The notes: generated by a model not told the origin, from the sequence alone. Numbered from the stretch's first letter, positions 26,634-36,313 are shown. The stretch: DNA of 64,000 bases from Bacteroidia bacterium (GCA_030425425.1 JAUIAO010000017.1:1-64000); one strand, 5' to 3'. Program-made: numbers and translations.

Positions 26634-27485
26634 TTAATGGAGAAACACTTCCCCTGCAATCGCCATTGCTTCATTCAATGCAGAATGATTGACTTGCAAA
26701 TCAATTCCCAGATCATCTCGTGACGTACTGATAATATTCTCTGTAGCCAGATTACCTACAAGTTTATCATCAGCCATCGGGCAGCCTCCGTAACCTCGTA
26801 GTGCTCCATCGATCCTTCTGCATCCAGCGTTGTAAACCGCCTTCACTTTTTCACTCACTTGCTCAGGCCTACTATGCAGATGTGCACCAAACTCAATATG
26901 AGGAAATTTTGGAATGATCTGAGTGAATAGAGAGGTAATTAATTCTGAATCAGCAACTCCTACTGTATCAGAAAGTGATATTACATCTACTTCCATTTCA
27001 TCTAGCTTATCTACGAACTGACTTACAATTTCCGGAGAATAATGATCACTATATGGATTACCAAATCCCATAGATAAGTAAACAACCAGGGATTTATCAT
27101 TGGACTCAGTCAGTTCACGAATCTCCGCCAGATCGCTAAAAGCATCTGCTATGGACCGCTTCGTATTGCGCTGCTGAAAGGTCTCTGAAATTGAGAGCGG
27201 GTACCCTAGATAATCTATTTCCTCAAAATCACAAGCAGTCTCTGCTCCACGAACATTGGCAACAATCGCTAATAATTTGGATTTAGAGCTTCCCAAATTT
27301 AGCTGTTCCAATACTTCAACAGTATCTGCCATTTGTGGTATGGCCTTAGATGAGACGAAACTACCAAAGTCAACAGTATCAAATCCAACTTGTAAAAGCT
27401 GATTGATATACTTTACTTTAAGAGCAGTGGGAACTTGATGAGCCAAGCCTTGCATGGCATCTCTTGGGCATTCAATAATCTTCAT
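26634..27485 (-). CDS. Hydroxymethylglutaryl-CoA lyase-like TIM-barrel protein
   Basis: 283 residues, DRE-TIM/HMGL-like. It has ECPRDAMQGL (PRD motif with the catalytic Arg/Asp), FGSFVSSKAIPQMADT, the metal site GAHLHSRPE and the cysteine loop RGYGGCPMAD. The enzyme splits HMG-CoA to acetoacetate and acetyl-CoA at the end of leucine breakdown. Motif variants (PRDAMQG for the usual PRDGLQN, GALRGYGG for SVAGLGG) leave some doubt on substrate. Upstream of the SLC13 gene on the same strand. Confidence 0.83.
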   Translation of the reverse strand: MKIIECPRDAMQGLAHQVPTALKVKYINQLLQVGFDTVDFGSFVSSKAIPQMADTVEVLEQLNLGSSKSKLLAIVANVRGAETACDFEEIDYLGYPLSISETFQQRNTKRSIADAFSDLAEIRELTESNDKSLVVYLSMGFGNPYSDHYSPEIVSQFVDKLDEMEVDVISLSDTVGVADSELITSLFTQIIPKFPHIEFGAHLHSRPEQVSEKVKAVYNAGCRRIDGALRGYGGCPMADDKLVGNLATENIISTSRDDLGIDLQVNHSALNEAMAIAGEVFLH

Positions 27486-27592
27486 TCTTGGGGTGTGTTA
27501 ATGCTAAATATCTAAAGCCAAGTTACAACACTCTGTTTGAATCATAATGCCTAATAATAAAGTGTTTTGACCCAAAATTGAACCTTTTGAGT

Positions 27593-28549
27593 TTAAAACA
27601 ACTCTTTTGCAATCCGATAAACGGAATCAGATTTTCCCATGGAATAATAATGTAAGACAGGTACTCCAGCCGCCATCAATTCTTTGGATTGCTGTATACC
27701 CCACTCTACTCCTACTTCCTGTATTTCTTTATTGTCTTTGCATTTTTCGATTGCTGAATACAGATCATCTGGAATGTCTATATGAAAAATACTCGGCAGA
27801 ACAGTCATATGACCCTTAGTCTTGATCGGTTTTAATCCTGGAATAATCGGTACATTGATCCCTTCAGCTCTGCACTTGTCCACAAATTCAAAATACTTAG
27901 AATTATCAAAAAACATCTGGGTAACGATATACTCTGCACCAGCTTCAATTTTTTGTTTCAGATACTTCAAATCAGACTTCAGGTTTGGAGCCTCAAAATG
28001 CTTTTCCGGATATCCCGCCACACCAATGCAAAAGTCAGCTGGCATGGCGTTTTGCAGATCATCATCAAGATATTGCCCTTTATTCATATTCACGACCTGA
28101 TTTACCAAGTCTAAAGCATAGGCATTTCCATCTGGTTCTGGTTTAAAATTTTGCTCTCCGGCTATGGAATCGCCACGTAAAACAAGCACATTATCAATTC
28201 CCAAAAAATTGAGATCTATCAGAGCGTTTTCAGTTTCTTCTTTCGAAAATCCACCACAAATGATATGAGGAACAGGATCTACTTTGTATTTATTCTTGAT
28301 AGCTGCACAAATGCCTACGGTACCAGGGCGTTTGCGAATAGTTTTCTTCTCCAACAAGCCATCCCTGCGCGGCTTGTAAACATACTCTTCTCTATGATAG
28401 GTCACATCAATAAACGGAGGATGAAACTCCATCAATGGATCTATGTGATTGAATAGTGAATCTATACTATCTCCCTTTTTAGGCGGGATAATTTCCAATG
28501 AAAACAACGTTTTACCTTTCGCCGCTTCTATATGTTCTGTTACTTTCAT
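27593..28549 (-). CDS. metF: 5,10-methylenetetrahydrofolate reductase
   Basis: 318 residues, complete MTHFR barrel. FSLEIIPPKKGDS opens the barrel with the catalytic Glu; DVTYHREEY, VLVLRGDS and YIVTQMFFDNSKYFEFVD are the FAD and folate sites. It makes the 5-methyl-THF used by methionine synthase, whose two gene pieces lie upstream on the same strand. The intervening four-helix-bundle gene does not break strand, so all are probably under the same SAM riboswitch. Confidence 0.96.
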   Translation of the reverse strand: MKVTEHIEAAKGKTLFSLEIIPPKKGDSIDSLFNHIDPLMEFHPPFIDVTYHREEYVYKPRRDGLLEKKTIRKRPGTVGICAAIKNKYKVDPVPHIICGGFSKEETENALIDLNFLGIDNVLVLRGDSIAGEQNFKPEPDGNAYALDLVNQVVNMNKGQYLDDDLQNAMPADFCIGVAGYPEKHFEAPNLKSDLKYLKQKIEAGAEYIVTQMFFDNSKYFEFVDKCRAEGINVPIIPGLKPIKTKGHMTVLPSIFHIDIPDDLYSAIEKCKDNKEIQEVGVEWGIQQSKELMAAGVPVLHYYSMGKSDSVYRIAKELF

Positions 28550-28581
28550 ATTTGGTTATTAGGAATTGGGTTTTTGGTCCT

Positions 28582-28950
28582 TTAGGAATCACCCAACTTT
28601 CTAATTAGATATTGAATAAATGAGTTTAATCTCTTCTTAAATCTTATTAATTGTTCATTCAGTTCGGAATACTGATCAAATGATAAATAATTTAAATCTC
28701 TAACCAGAATCAATTGATATTCTAATTCCGAAGCAGAACCCATTGCTACCTCACAAAACCTCTTGAGTTCTCGATCAGACCCTCTCCCACAACCTTCAGC
28801 AATATTAGTTGGAACAGAACTAGAACTATTTCTCATCTGAGATATTAAGCCATACTTTTCTTCCGGTGGAAACTGGCTGGTAATGTTGTAGATTTTTAGA
28901 ACCAATTGATGCGCCTCCTGCCAAACCTCTAAATCCTTAAAATCTCTCAT
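28582..28950 (-). CDS. Four-helix-bundle (S23/IVS-type) protein, copy 1
   Basis: 122 residues. The opening MRDFKDLEVWQEAHQLVLKI and the NIAEGCGRGSDRELKRF segment are hallmark of the 23S-intervening-sequence four-helix-bundle family. Function unknown; members are scattered through Bacteroidota genomes. The gene is framed by short related motifs (GGAATTGGGT/TTGGGTTATTGGGTATTAG types) at 28553-28600 and 28985-29015. It sits between metF and metH. Confidence 0.9.
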   Translation of the reverse strand: MRDFKDLEVWQEAHQLVLKIYNITSQFPPEEKYGLISQMRNSSSSVPTNIAEGCGRGSDRELKRFCEVAMGSASELEYQLILVRDLNYLSFDQYSELNEQLIRFKKRLNSFIQYLIRKLGDS

Positions 28951-29012
28951 TTCTATAAAGTTTCAATAAACTCCGTATTCCACAATTGGCTAATACCCAA
29001 TAACCCAACTCC

Positions 29013-31676
29013 CTAGTATCCCAAATTAGGCGCAAGCCACTGCTCTATTTCCTTCACTTCCATTCCTTTACGCTTGGCATATTCTTCTACCTGATCTCTC
29101 TGGATTTTTCCAAGCCCAAAATATTTTGATTCCGGATGACCAAAATAGAATCCACTCACAGAAGCCGCGGGATACATAGCCATGCTTTCAGTCAAGCTGG
29201 TTCCAATATTTTCCTCAACTTTCAACAGCTCAAATAAAGCTGGTTTCTCTGTATGGTCAGGACAGGCAGGATATCCCGGAGCAGGTCTGATTCCTTTATA
29301 TTTCTCTTTAATCAAAGATTCATTATCGAGATTTTCAGCCTTGGCATATCCCCAAGTTTCTTTTCTGATCTTTTCGTGCATCATTTCAGCAAGTGCCTCT
29401 GCAAACCGATCCGCCACAGCTTTAATCATTATAGATGAGTAGTCGTCGTGATCAGCTTCAAATTTTTCAGCAATTTCCTTCGCGCCGAATATCGAAACAG
29501 CAAAGCCTCCAAAATAGTCCTTTCCATAACTTTCTGGAGCCACAAAATCCGCCAAACACATATTAGGCAGATTCTTTCCTTTCTGACCTTGCTGACGCAG
29601 GAAATGGAAGGTTTTTATCAGTTCTCCATTCTCAGAAAACAAATTCACATCATCACCATCTGAATTGGCTATAAATAACCCAGTCACAGCTTTTGCTTTC
29701 AAAGTACCAGCTTGGATCACTTCATCAATCATGGCATTTGCTTCATCATAAAGCTTTTTTGCTTCCGCTCCTACAGTAGGATTCTCAAAAATCTGAGGAA
29801 ACTTCCCTTTGAGCATCCATGTATTGAAAAATGGTGTCCAGTCGATATAATTTCTCAATTCTTCGAGTGAAATATTATCAAAGACTTGAGTTCCCAATTT
29901 GGCTGGCTCGGGAGCATCGTAAACAGCCCAATCAATTTTTACTTTATTTTCTCTTGCAGCTTTCAGACTAATAGAAGCTTTTTCCGACTGCCTGTTTTCG
30001 TGGTTTTCCTTGAGTTGCTGATATTCCGCCGCTACTTGCTCAACCAGCGCATTCTTCTTTTCTCCAAGCAGATCTGAAGCAATGCTTACACTCTTGGATG
30101 CATCCAGCACGTGTATGGCCGGACCTGAATATTTCGGTGCAATCTTCACTGCTGTGTGAACCCTACTTGTAGTTGCTCCCCCTATCAACAAGGGTGTCTT
30201 CATCCCTCGGCGCTCCATTTCAGAAGCCACAGTCACCATTTCATCCAGAGATGGTGTAATCAATCCACTCAAACCGATAATATCTGCCTTTTGGGCTTCT
30301 GCTTCATCCAATATCTTCTGAGCTGGCACCATCACTCCAAGGTCTACAATATCGTAGTTATTGCACCCCAAAACGACACCAACGATGTTCTTCCCAATGT
30401 CATGGACATCACCTTTTACGGTAGCCAGCAATATTTTGCCTTTGCTACTTGCTGCACCAGATTGCGCTTTTTCTTCCTCCAGGTACGGAATCAAATATGC
30501 CACGGATTTTTTCATCACCCTGGCACTTTTTACCACCTGCGGCAAAAACATTTTTCCTGAGCCAAATAAATCGCCCACTACATTCATTCCATCCATCAAT
30601 GGTCCTTCTATGACATGAAGTGGGCGTTCATATTTCTGTCTGGCCTCTTCGGTATCTTCTTCTATATTATCTACAATTCCCTTGACCAAAGCATGTTTCA
30701 GGCGCTCCTCTACCGTATTTTCTCTCCATGCATTGTCCTCCACCTTCACTTTTCCCGAGCCTTTTACCTGCTCAGCAAACGTCAAAAGTCTTTCAGTAGC
30801 ATCAGGTCTTCTATTGAGTAAAACATCCTCAACATGTTCCAAGAGATCTTTGGGTATTTCGTCATACACCTCGATCATCCCGGCATTGACTATACCCATA
30901 TCCATTCCGGCTTTGATACCGTGATATAAAAATGCGGAATGCATCGCCTCTCTCACCACATTATTCCCTCGAAAAGAGAAGGACACATTGCTCACACCAC
31001 CGCTCACATGAGCTCCAGGTAGGTTATCTTTGATCCATTTGGTGGCATTAAAAAAGTCAACAGCATAGTTGTTATGATCATCTATACCCGTGGCAACAGG
31101 AAAAATATTCGGATCGAAAATGATGTCTTCAGGAGCAAAATTGACCTTCTGCACCAATAGATCATAAGAGCGCTTACAAATCGAAATCCGTCTTTCATAA
31201 GTGTCCGCCTGCCCCGATTCGTCGAAAGCCATTACCACCACTGCGGCTCCATATTGCTTGATTTTCCGAGCGTGATGGAGAAATGGCTCTTCGCCTTCTT
31301 TTAGTGAAATTGAATTAACAACACCTTTGCCCTGAACACATCGCAAACCCGCTTCGATAATCTCCCATTTAGAAGAGTCAATCATGATTGGAATCCTGGC
31401 GATCTCCGGTTCAGATGCTACAAGATTCAAAAACTTAACCATAGCACTCACTCCATCCAGCATTCCTTCGTCCATATTCACATCCAGAATCTGTGCTCCA
31501 CCCCTCACCTGATCAAGCGCCACCTCTAAGGCTTCATCATATTTTTCTTCGAGTATGAGTCGCTTGAATCTCGCTGACCCTGTCACATTGGTTCTTTCTC
31601 CAACATTCACAAAGTTGGTTTCCGGTGTGATAATTAGCGGCTCAAGGCCAGAGAGTTTTAATGGTTTGATTGTCAT
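29013..31676 (-). CDS. metH: Methionine synthase, pterin/cobalamin/activation part
   Basis: 887 residues covering all but the homocysteine domain of MetH. Order: pterin-binding DHPS-type barrel (residues ~15-285, [14 protein letters not shown]), four-helix cap (~320-410), B12-binding Rossmann domain (~415-540; [11 protein letters not shown] is the base-off DxHxxG motif), AdoMet activation domain (~580-887; [17 protein letters not shown]). With the separate homocysteine-domain gene it rebuilds a complete cobalamin-dependent enzyme. A split metH of this sort is usual in Bacteroidota. Confidence 0.96.
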   Translation of the reverse strand: MTIKPLKLSGLEPLIITPETNFVNVGERTNVTGSARFKRLILEEKYDEALEVALDQVRGGAQILDVNMDEGMLDGVSAMVKFLNLVASEPEIARIPIMIDSSKWEIIEAGLRCVQGKGVVNSISLKEGEEPFLHHARKIKQYGAAVVVMAFDESGQADTYERRISICKRSYDLLVQKVNFAPEDIIFDPNIFPVATGIDDHNNYAVDFFNATKWIKDNLPGAHVSGGVSNVSFSFRGNNVVREAMHSAFLYHGIKAGMDMGIVNAGMIEVYDEIPKDLLEHVEDVLLNRRPDATERLLTFAEQVKGSGKVKVEDNAWRENTVEERLKHALVKGIVDNIEEDTEEARQKYERPLHVIEGPLMDGMNVVGDLFGSGKMFLPQVVKSARVMKKSVAYLIPYLEEEKAQSGAASSKGKILLATVKGDVHDIGKNIVGVVLGCNNYDIVDLGVMVPAQKILDEAEAQKADIIGLSGLITPSLDEMVTVASEMERRGMKTPLLIGGATTSRVHTAVKIAPKYSGPAIHVLDASKSVSIASDLLGEKKNALVEQVAAEYQQLKENHENRQSEKASISLKAARENKVKIDWAVYDAPEPAKLGTQVFDNISLEELRNYIDWTPFFNTWMLKGKFPQIFENPTVGAEAKKLYDEANAMIDEVIQAGTLKAKAVTGLFIANSDGDDVNLFSENGELIKTFHFLRQQGQKGKNLPNMCLADFVAPESYGKDYFGGFAVSIFGAKEIAEKFEADHDDYSSIMIKAVADRFAEALAEMMHEKIRKETWGYAKAENLDNESLIKEKYKGIRPAPGYPACPDHTEKPALFELLKVEENIGTSLTESMAMYPAASVSGFYFGHPESKYFGLGKIQRDQVEEYAKRKGMEVKEIEQWLAPNLGY

Positions 31677-31734
31677 TCAGTTTTAATTAAGTCAATAGTC
31701 GATAGTCGATGGACAACAGTTTTTAAATCTCAAA

Positions 31735-32190
31735 TCACATGACCACCTGCCAGTTATCATCCAGGTTTCCAGAGGCCCAGTCACGATATTTCTCCTCTCC
31801 TCCTCTCACAGACCAATCTGAATCAATCGTAAGCTTAGAACTGATACCTCCTCTTGGGTTGCAATTCATTACAATCCTCAATCTATCCGGATCATAAACT
31901 TCCATCATATGATCGTAGAAAATATTGATCAATCGCTCATAAGAAACAGTGATATCTCTTAAATGAAAGACATATTGTTTCAAGGATTTGAGTTCGATAA
32001 TGCGCTTTTTTGGATAAAAAGTTAAATAGACATTCGCAAAATCAGGTTGCTCTTTAACACCCAAAAAGGTGAATTCTGGAATCTTGATTTTAATTTCGTA
32101 CGCATCCTTGGAAGGATTTGGAATCGACTTTAAAATTGATTTGTCTATTGCGTGATATAATTTGGTTTCTGACATTGTCTTTATTTTCAT
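31735..32190 (-). CDS. QueF-like T-fold protein without catalytic cysteine
   Basis: 151 residues. It aligns with unimodular QueF (preQ0 nitrile reductase): EFTFLGVKEQPDFANVYLTF, IELKSLKQYVFHLRD, and CNPRGGIS. In QueF the segment EFTxLCPxTGQPDF supplies the thioimide-forming Cys; here it reads EFTFLGVKEQPDF, one residue shorter with Gly in place of Cys, and the FHE motif is SYE. The expected nitrile reduction is therefore unlikely. It lies between the two metH genes in the SAM-controlled operon, so a pterin- or folate-related role is possible but unproven. A second ATG at 32175 (MSETK) is an alternative start. Confidence 0.8.
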   Translation of the reverse strand: MKIKTMSETKLYHAIDKSILKSIPNPSKDAYEIKIKIPEFTFLGVKEQPDFANVYLTFYPKKRIIELKSLKQYVFHLRDITVSYERLINIFYDHMMEVYDPDRLRIVMNCNPRGGISSKLTIDSDWSVRGGEEKYRDWASGNLDDNWQVVM

Positions 32191-32197
32191 TTGTTAT

Positions 32198-32221
32198 CGG
32201 TCGATAGTCAACAGTCAATGG
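32198..32221. repeat. Short AGTC-type repeat between queF-like and four-helix genes
   Basis: CGGTCGATAGTCAACAGTCA and the following bases belong to a motif (GTCnATAGTC / GTCAACAGTC) that recurs at about 31690-31720 and in related form at 32590-32620. Together they frame the queF-like and four-helix-bundle genes. Confidence 0.5.
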
Positions 32222-32222
32222 C

Positions 32223-32579
32223 TTAATTGTCTATTGATTTTCTCAATGCTTGAATCATTTTAATCAATTCTTCCAATTCGCCGTACATTTTAGCAAAAGC
32301 TTTATCATCAATTATCTTTGGTTTTTTCACAAGATGTAAACAACCAACTACTTCAATTCCTGACCGAATAGACATCCTTAGAAATCTAGCAAATTCTTTA
32401 TTGGTTTGACCTGTGGAACCTTCTGCAATATTTAAGGCAATTGAATCCCCAGCTCTTTTCATTTGAGAAGCCAGAGCGAATTTTTCATCGTCTGGAAAGG
32501 TTTTAATCAGTAAATCTATTTCACCGGTTAAATCAACAGCTTTTTGCCACACCCTCAAATTTTCAAATTTAAATCCCAT
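32223..32579 (-). CDS. Four-helix-bundle (S23/IVS-type) protein, copy 2
   Basis: 118 residues, same family as the gene at 28582: FENLRVWQKAVDLTGEIDLL, SLALASQMKR-like helix and LNIAEGSTGQTNKEFARFL. The two copies are only loosely similar in sequence, so they are not a recent duplication. Immediately follows the homocysteine-domain half of metH and precedes the queF-like gene, with GTCAACAGTC-type repeats at both ends. Confidence 0.9.
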   Translation of the reverse strand: MGFKFENLRVWQKAVDLTGEIDLLIKTFPDDEKFALASQMKRAGDSIALNIAEGSTGQTNKEFARFLRMSIRSGIEVVGCLHLVKKPKIIDDKAFAKMYGELEELIKMIQALRKSIDN

Positions 32580-32589
32580 ATTTTCAATT

Positions 32590-32620
32590 CTCTATGGACA
32601 ATTGTCTGTTAACAATGGAC
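32590..32620. repeat. Short GTCCATTGT-type repeat
   Basis: On the minus strand GTCCATTGTTAACAGACAAT followed by TGTCCATAGAG, a partly inverted motif upstream of the four-helix-bundle gene, resembles the GTC-rich repeat on its other side. Confidence 0.45.
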
Positions 32621-32637
32621 TTACTAACAATTATTAA

Positions 32638-33639
32638 CTACTCACTAACCGCCAACCCCCTGGGCTCATACTTAGCAGCCATATCTGCAATTGCTCGGAT
32701 ATGATCGGGGGTAGTTCCACAGCATCCACCAATGATATTGATGAGACCATCCTTGAGGTACTCCTCAATCTGGGAAGCCATATCTTCGGGGGTTTCATCA
32801 TATTCTCCAAATTCATTAGGCAAACCAGCATTTGGATGTGCGCTGATCTGAAAAGGAGCATTATCCGACAAAGTTTTGAGATATGGACGTAATTGTTTAG
32901 CACCAAGTGCGCAATTCAAACCTACACTAAGTAGTGGCATATGTGCAACAGAAATTAAGAATGCTTCGGTTGTCTGCCCAGACAATGTTCTACCAGAAGC
33001 ATCAGTGATCGTTCCCGAAACCATGATTGGTACAACAATCCCACGTTTTTGGGCTTCTTCATCTATCGCCATCAATGCTGCTTTAGCATTAAGCGTATCA
33101 AACACCGTTTCTACCAATAATAAATCAGCTCCTCCATCCAGTAATCCTCGCACTTGTTCCTGATATGCTTCGAAAAGCTCCTCAAATGTTACAGCTCTGA
33201 ATCCTGGATCATTCACGTCTGGTGAAAGTGAGGCTGTTCTATTGGTTGGCCCAATGGAACCAGCAACAAACCTTGGTTTATCCGGCTCACTTTTAGTGAA
33301 TTCATCAGCTACATCCCTGGCCAGTCTGGCGCTTTGATAATTCAGGTCATAAACCAAATGTTCCAAACCATAATCTGCCTGAGCTATTCGTGTACCGCTG
33401 AATGTATTGGTCTCGGCGATATCCGCTCCTGCCTTGAAGTATTCGGCATGAATGGCTTTGATTACATCCGGTCTTGTGATAGAGAGCAAGTCATTGTTTC
33501 CCTTCAAATCAGATGGATGATCCTTTAGCTGTTCATTCCGAAAATCTTCTTCTTCCAGTTTGTACCGCTGAATCATGGTACCCATTGCACCATCTAGTAC
33601 TAAAACCCGCTGCTGAGCTATTTCTTGTAGCTTGTTCAT
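32638..33639 (-). CDS. metH: Methionine synthase, homocysteine-binding domain
   Basis: 333 residues, the N-terminal homocysteine S-methyltransferase barrel of MetH as a free-standing protein. It starts [20 protein letters not shown]; the zinc ligands are in [10 protein letters not shown] and [11 protein letters not shown]. Transfers the methyl group carried by the cobalamin part (encoded downstream) to homocysteine. First gene after the SAM riboswitch, whose aptamer ends about 50 nt before the ATG. Confidence 0.96.
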   Translation of the reverse strand: MNKLQEIAQQRVLVLDGAMGTMIQRYKLEEEDFRNEQLKDHPSDLKGNNDLLSITRPDVIKAIHAEYFKAGADIAETNTFSGTRIAQADYGLEHLVYDLNYQSARLARDVADEFTKSEPDKPRFVAGSIGPTNRTASLSPDVNDPGFRAVTFEELFEAYQEQVRGLLDGGADLLLVETVFDTLNAKAALMAIDEEAQKRGIVVPIMVSGTITDASGRTLSGQTTEAFLISVAHMPLLSVGLNCALGAKQLRPYLKTLSDNAPFQISAHPNAGLPNEFGEYDETPEDMASQIEEYLKDGLINIIGGCCGTTPDHIRAIADMAAKYEPRGLAVSE

Positions 33640-33689
33640 TATTATTCATTTAGCACACTTAACAGGAGAAAGGTATCAGATAGGATCAC

Positions 33690-33804
33690 TTATCTCTTCT
33701 CTTCCCGATTGCAATCGGAAGAGATGGGAGTTGGCACCGAAAACCCGTCAAAGGTCAGGTTGCCAAGGCTTCTTCGGGCCCAATCCCTCAGCCTTTCTCG
33801 ATAA
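33690..33804 (-). ncRNA. SAM-I (S-box) riboswitch
   Basis: On the minus strand the sequence begins TTATCGAGAAAGGCTGAGGG, then GGGCCCGAAGAAGCCTTGGC, CAACCTGACC, and GGTGCCAACTCC, matching the SAM-I aptamer. TTATC at its 5' end pairs with GATAA at its 3' end (33690-33694) to close P1. It precedes the homocysteine-domain metH gene and should repress the methionine operon when S-adenosylmethionine is high. No classical terminator was seen between aptamer and ATG, so control may be translational. Confidence 0.95.
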
Positions 33805-33813
33805 ATGTGGCTG

Positions 33814-33821
33814 CAAATATA
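33814..33821 (-). promoter_or_regulatory. -7 box of the methionine operon
   Basis: TATATTTG on the minus strand matches TAnnTTTG, and its end lies 9 nt before the riboswitch P1 strand, as expected for a transcript that starts just upstream of the aptamer. Confidence 0.6.
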
Positions 33822-33890
33822 TATGAAGGCAATCAGAATAAAAATCTAAAATTACCCTGCAAACACCTCCAAAACCGTAATTTTACCGCT

Positions 33891-34796
33891 ATGAAATTTG
33901 CAGCGATAGACATAGGATCCAATGCCATCAGACTACAAATCACCAAAGTACTGGAATATGAAAGTGTCATCACATTCAAGAAACTTGAATATGTCAGATT
34001 CCCTCTGAGGCTTGGGCATGATGTTTTCGTGGATGGTAGGATTGGAGAAAAAAAACAAGTTGGATTCATGAGGCTGATGACAGCCTACAAAAACATGATT
34101 GATCTCTATGAGGTAGATCATCTCTATGGTTGTGCTACTTCTGCAATGCGTGAATCTTCAAATGGAAGAGATTTGGTTAACCTTGTTCAGGAATTAATCG
34201 GTCTGGAAATCAATATTATTTCCGGCAAAGAGGAAGCTGAAATGATCAATAAGGTGATTAGCCTCAATCTGGAAGATCAAGCCTATTTACACATTGATGT
34301 GGGAGGTGGAAGCACGGAACTCAATGTGTATAAAAACCAAAAGAAAATCGAGTCTGAATCTTTTCCCATTGGTTCGGTCAGGCTGCTGGATCACCGGGAA
34401 GATCCCGAAACCTGGACGAATATGAAGAATTGGGTCATGGAGCAGTTTAAAGGCCACAAAGGAAAACTCACGGCCATTGGCACAGGTGGTAATATCAATA
34501 AGATTTATGAACTGTGCTCGGAGACTAAAAAACGCATGATTTCTTTAAATGGAATTCTCAAAACTCAGGATTATTTGAAAAACTTAACTTTCGAAGAAAA
34601 GCTCAATCGACTGCAATTGAACCCAGATCGTGCTGATGTGATTGTCCCTGCCTCCGAAATATATGTGCAAGTGATGAAAGCTGCCAAAGCTACCAGGATG
34701 TATGTTCCTGACGTTGGTCTCAAAGATGGGATCAATTACATGATGTTTGAAAAGTATTACCCAAGCAGAGGAAAAGTCCTCGTAAAAAACCATTAA
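33891..34796 (+). CDS. Ppx/GppA-family exopolyphosphatase
   Basis: 301 residues from ATG 33891; the longer frame from 33807 overlaps the methionine promoter and adds non-family residues. The ASKHA-fold motifs are FAAIDIGSNAIRLQ at the start, NIISGKEEAEM near residue 110 and HIDVGGGSTELNVY near residue 130. It hydrolyses polyphosphate or pppGpp. Divergent from the SAM riboswitch and followed at 6 nt by a small membrane protein gene. Confidence 0.93.
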   Translation: MKFAAIDIGSNAIRLQITKVLEYESVITFKKLEYVRFPLRLGHDVFVDGRIGEKKQVGFMRLMTAYKNMIDLYEVDHLYGCATSAMRESSNGRDLVNLVQELIGLEINIISGKEEAEMINKVISLNLEDQAYLHIDVGGGSTELNVYKNQKKIESESFPIGSVRLLDHREDPETWTNMKNWVMEQFKGHKGKLTAIGTGGNINKIYELCSETKKRMISLNGILKTQDYLKNLTFEEKLNRLQLNPDRADVIVPASEIYVQVMKAAKATRMYVPDVGLKDGINYMMFEKYYPSRGKVLVKNH

Positions 34797-34802
34797 CCAA
34801 AA

Positions 34803-35039
34803 ATGAATATAGTTGAACTGATTGGGTGGCTGGGAGCCACACTCTTATTGAGCGGGTTTACGCTTAATATTTTAGGAAAAATCACCGCCGCTTCCACCAC
34901 CTATTTAATACTTAATGTACTTGCTTCTGGATTATTACTCTATAATGCATGGGCAGTAGAGTCTTACCCTTTCGTGGTAGTGAATGGGTTTTGGGTAGGA
35001 GTATCATCGTTTAAACTGGCACAGAAAAGTTTGAACTAA
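34803..35039 (+). CDS. CBU_0592-like small membrane protein
   Basis: 78 residues with two or three hydrophobic helices: LIGWLGATLLLSGF, TYLILNVLASGLLLYN and FVVVNGFWVGVSS. The pattern fits the CBU_0592 family of unknown function. Starts 6 nt after the Ppx/GppA stop, probably co-transcribed. Confidence 0.72.
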   Translation: MNIVELIGWLGATLLLSGFTLNILGKITAASTTYLILNVLASGLLLYNAWAVESYPFVVVNGFWVGVSSFKLAQKSLN

Positions 35040-35087
35040 ATATCCGGCACTGACAAAAGTCATACATAAGCATTTGATGAGTTTAGG

Positions 35088-35095
35088 TATTTTTG
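35088..35095 (+). promoter_or_regulatory. -7 box of the globin gene
   Basis: TATTTTTG fits TAnnTTTG and lies 25 nt before the globin ATG. No good -33 element at the usual spacing. Confidence 0.4.
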
Positions 35096-35120
35096 GTCTT
35101 GCACCTAACCTATTTCACCA

Positions 35121-35528
35121 ATGACAAACATCAAACCTGTCATTAACAGTTACCTTCATTGTCTGGAAAAAGAAGGTTTTCTGGATCGATTCTATGAGCT
35201 ATTCCTGACCGCAGATGAACGAATTTCAGATATGTTTTTACTAGTCGATTTTGATAAACAGAAAGAATTACTCAGGAAAGGAATCATGACCATTCTGACC
35301 TATTTGGACCATGAAAGTCTGGCTGGAAAAATAACTATCAAGAGGTTAAGAGAAACACATGGATCGCGAGGAATGAACATCTTACCAGAATATTATGAAA
35401 TATGGAAATCATGCCTCATTCAAGCGGTAGAGGAGTATGATCATGAGTTTTCGGATGAAATTAAAGCAGGCTGGCAGAAGGTATTGAATGAAGGAGTGAG
35501 CTTAATGCTAGAAAAAACAGGAATCTGA
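35121..35528 (+). CDS. Single-domain globin
   Basis: 135 residues. The helical pattern with FLDRFYELFLTADERISDMF (B-C helices), VDFDKQKELLRKGI (E helix) and IKRLRETHGSRGMNI (F helix, with the likely proximal haem His) and a final YHEFSDEIKAGWQK-like H helix indicates a globin. Such proteins bind oxygen or NO. Soluble, no partner domain. Stands alone. Confidence 0.78.
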   Translation: MTNIKPVINSYLHCLEKEGFLDRFYELFLTADERISDMFLLVDFDKQKELLRKGIMTILTYLDHESLAGKITIKRLRETHGSRGMNILPEYYEIWKSCLIQAVEEYDHEFSDEIKAGWQKVLNEGVSLMLEKTGI

Positions 35529-35626
35529 ATCAAATAATATTTCACATAAACCAATTTTATTATGTATAATTCAATTGTAAAAAATATTTTCATACAATGA
35601 GGTTTCGTAATATAAACTTGAGGCAA

Positions 35627-36313
35627 ATGACATCTACAATCCATAAGCTTTTGCTGATCTTATGCACATTAATCATTCATTTCAGCATTTCTGCACAGGC
35701 CAGAGCATTTGAAGTCTCTCTAATAAACGGTGTGACTTTAACAGCTTACAAAGTTGAAATAATTGATAAAGCAGACATTAACATACAATGGCTTTATTTA
35801 TCACTAGACAACTCTCAAACAATCCCAATTGATCAAGTAAGTTCTTTTGAGAATGAAGAAGGGTTTCATATTGTAAGAACTTTTCCAAACGACAACCCAA
35901 CAATTTATAAAAGAATTCTTGATGGCTCCATTTCTGTTTATCGTTCGTTTCAAAGGAATTTTCAAAGGCCTGAAGTAGGAGGCGGATTACGTTATGATCA
36001 TTACTCAATCTACATCTTCAATGAAGAGATCAAATTATTTGATTATAAAAATCTAAAGAAAGATCTTAAGGAGTACCCCAATCTCACAACCAGGCTAAAA
36101 AAATACAAAAGAAAACAGATAATTAGACCTACTGGATATATAGCCTCTATCGGATTAATAGGGCTTGGCCTTTTGCAAGAAGACTCTAATCCATTCATTA
36201 TCGCAGGCTTAATAGGCTTTGCTGCCACGAAAGTTTTCATAAAAAAACCTGAAGATAGGCTTTTAGAAATTGTTGACGACTTCAACAAAAAACGTCAAAT
36301 AGAACAACCATAG
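35627..36313 (+). CDS. Secreted protein, first of a tandem paralogue pair
   Basis: About 228 residues from ATG 35627. Signal peptide ends at SISAQ. The mature part begins ARAFEVSLINGVTL and has a predicted membrane hairpin near residues 170-200 (PTGYIASIGLIGLGL). No known family. The gene at 36677 is its paralogue, sharing signal peptide, opening motif, domain order and 45 bp of upstream DNA. The longer frame (35597) lies in the shared upstream segment. Confidence 0.7.
   Translation: MTSTIHKLLLILCTLIIHFSISAQARAFEVSLINGVTLTAYKVEIIDKADINIQWLYLSLDNSQTIPIDQVSSFENEEGFHIVRTFPNDNPTIYKRILDGSISVYRSFQRNFQRPEVGGGLRYDHYSIYIFNEEIKLFDYKNLKKDLKEYPNLTTRLKKYKRKQIIRPTGYIASIGLIGLGLLQEDSNPFIIAGLIGFAATKVFIKKPEDRLLEIVDDFNKKRQIEQP

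Noticed and set aside
33807-33890. Longer N-terminus of Ppx/GppA
   Set aside because: It overlaps the methionine-operon promoter, and the conserved family sequence starts at ATG 33891.
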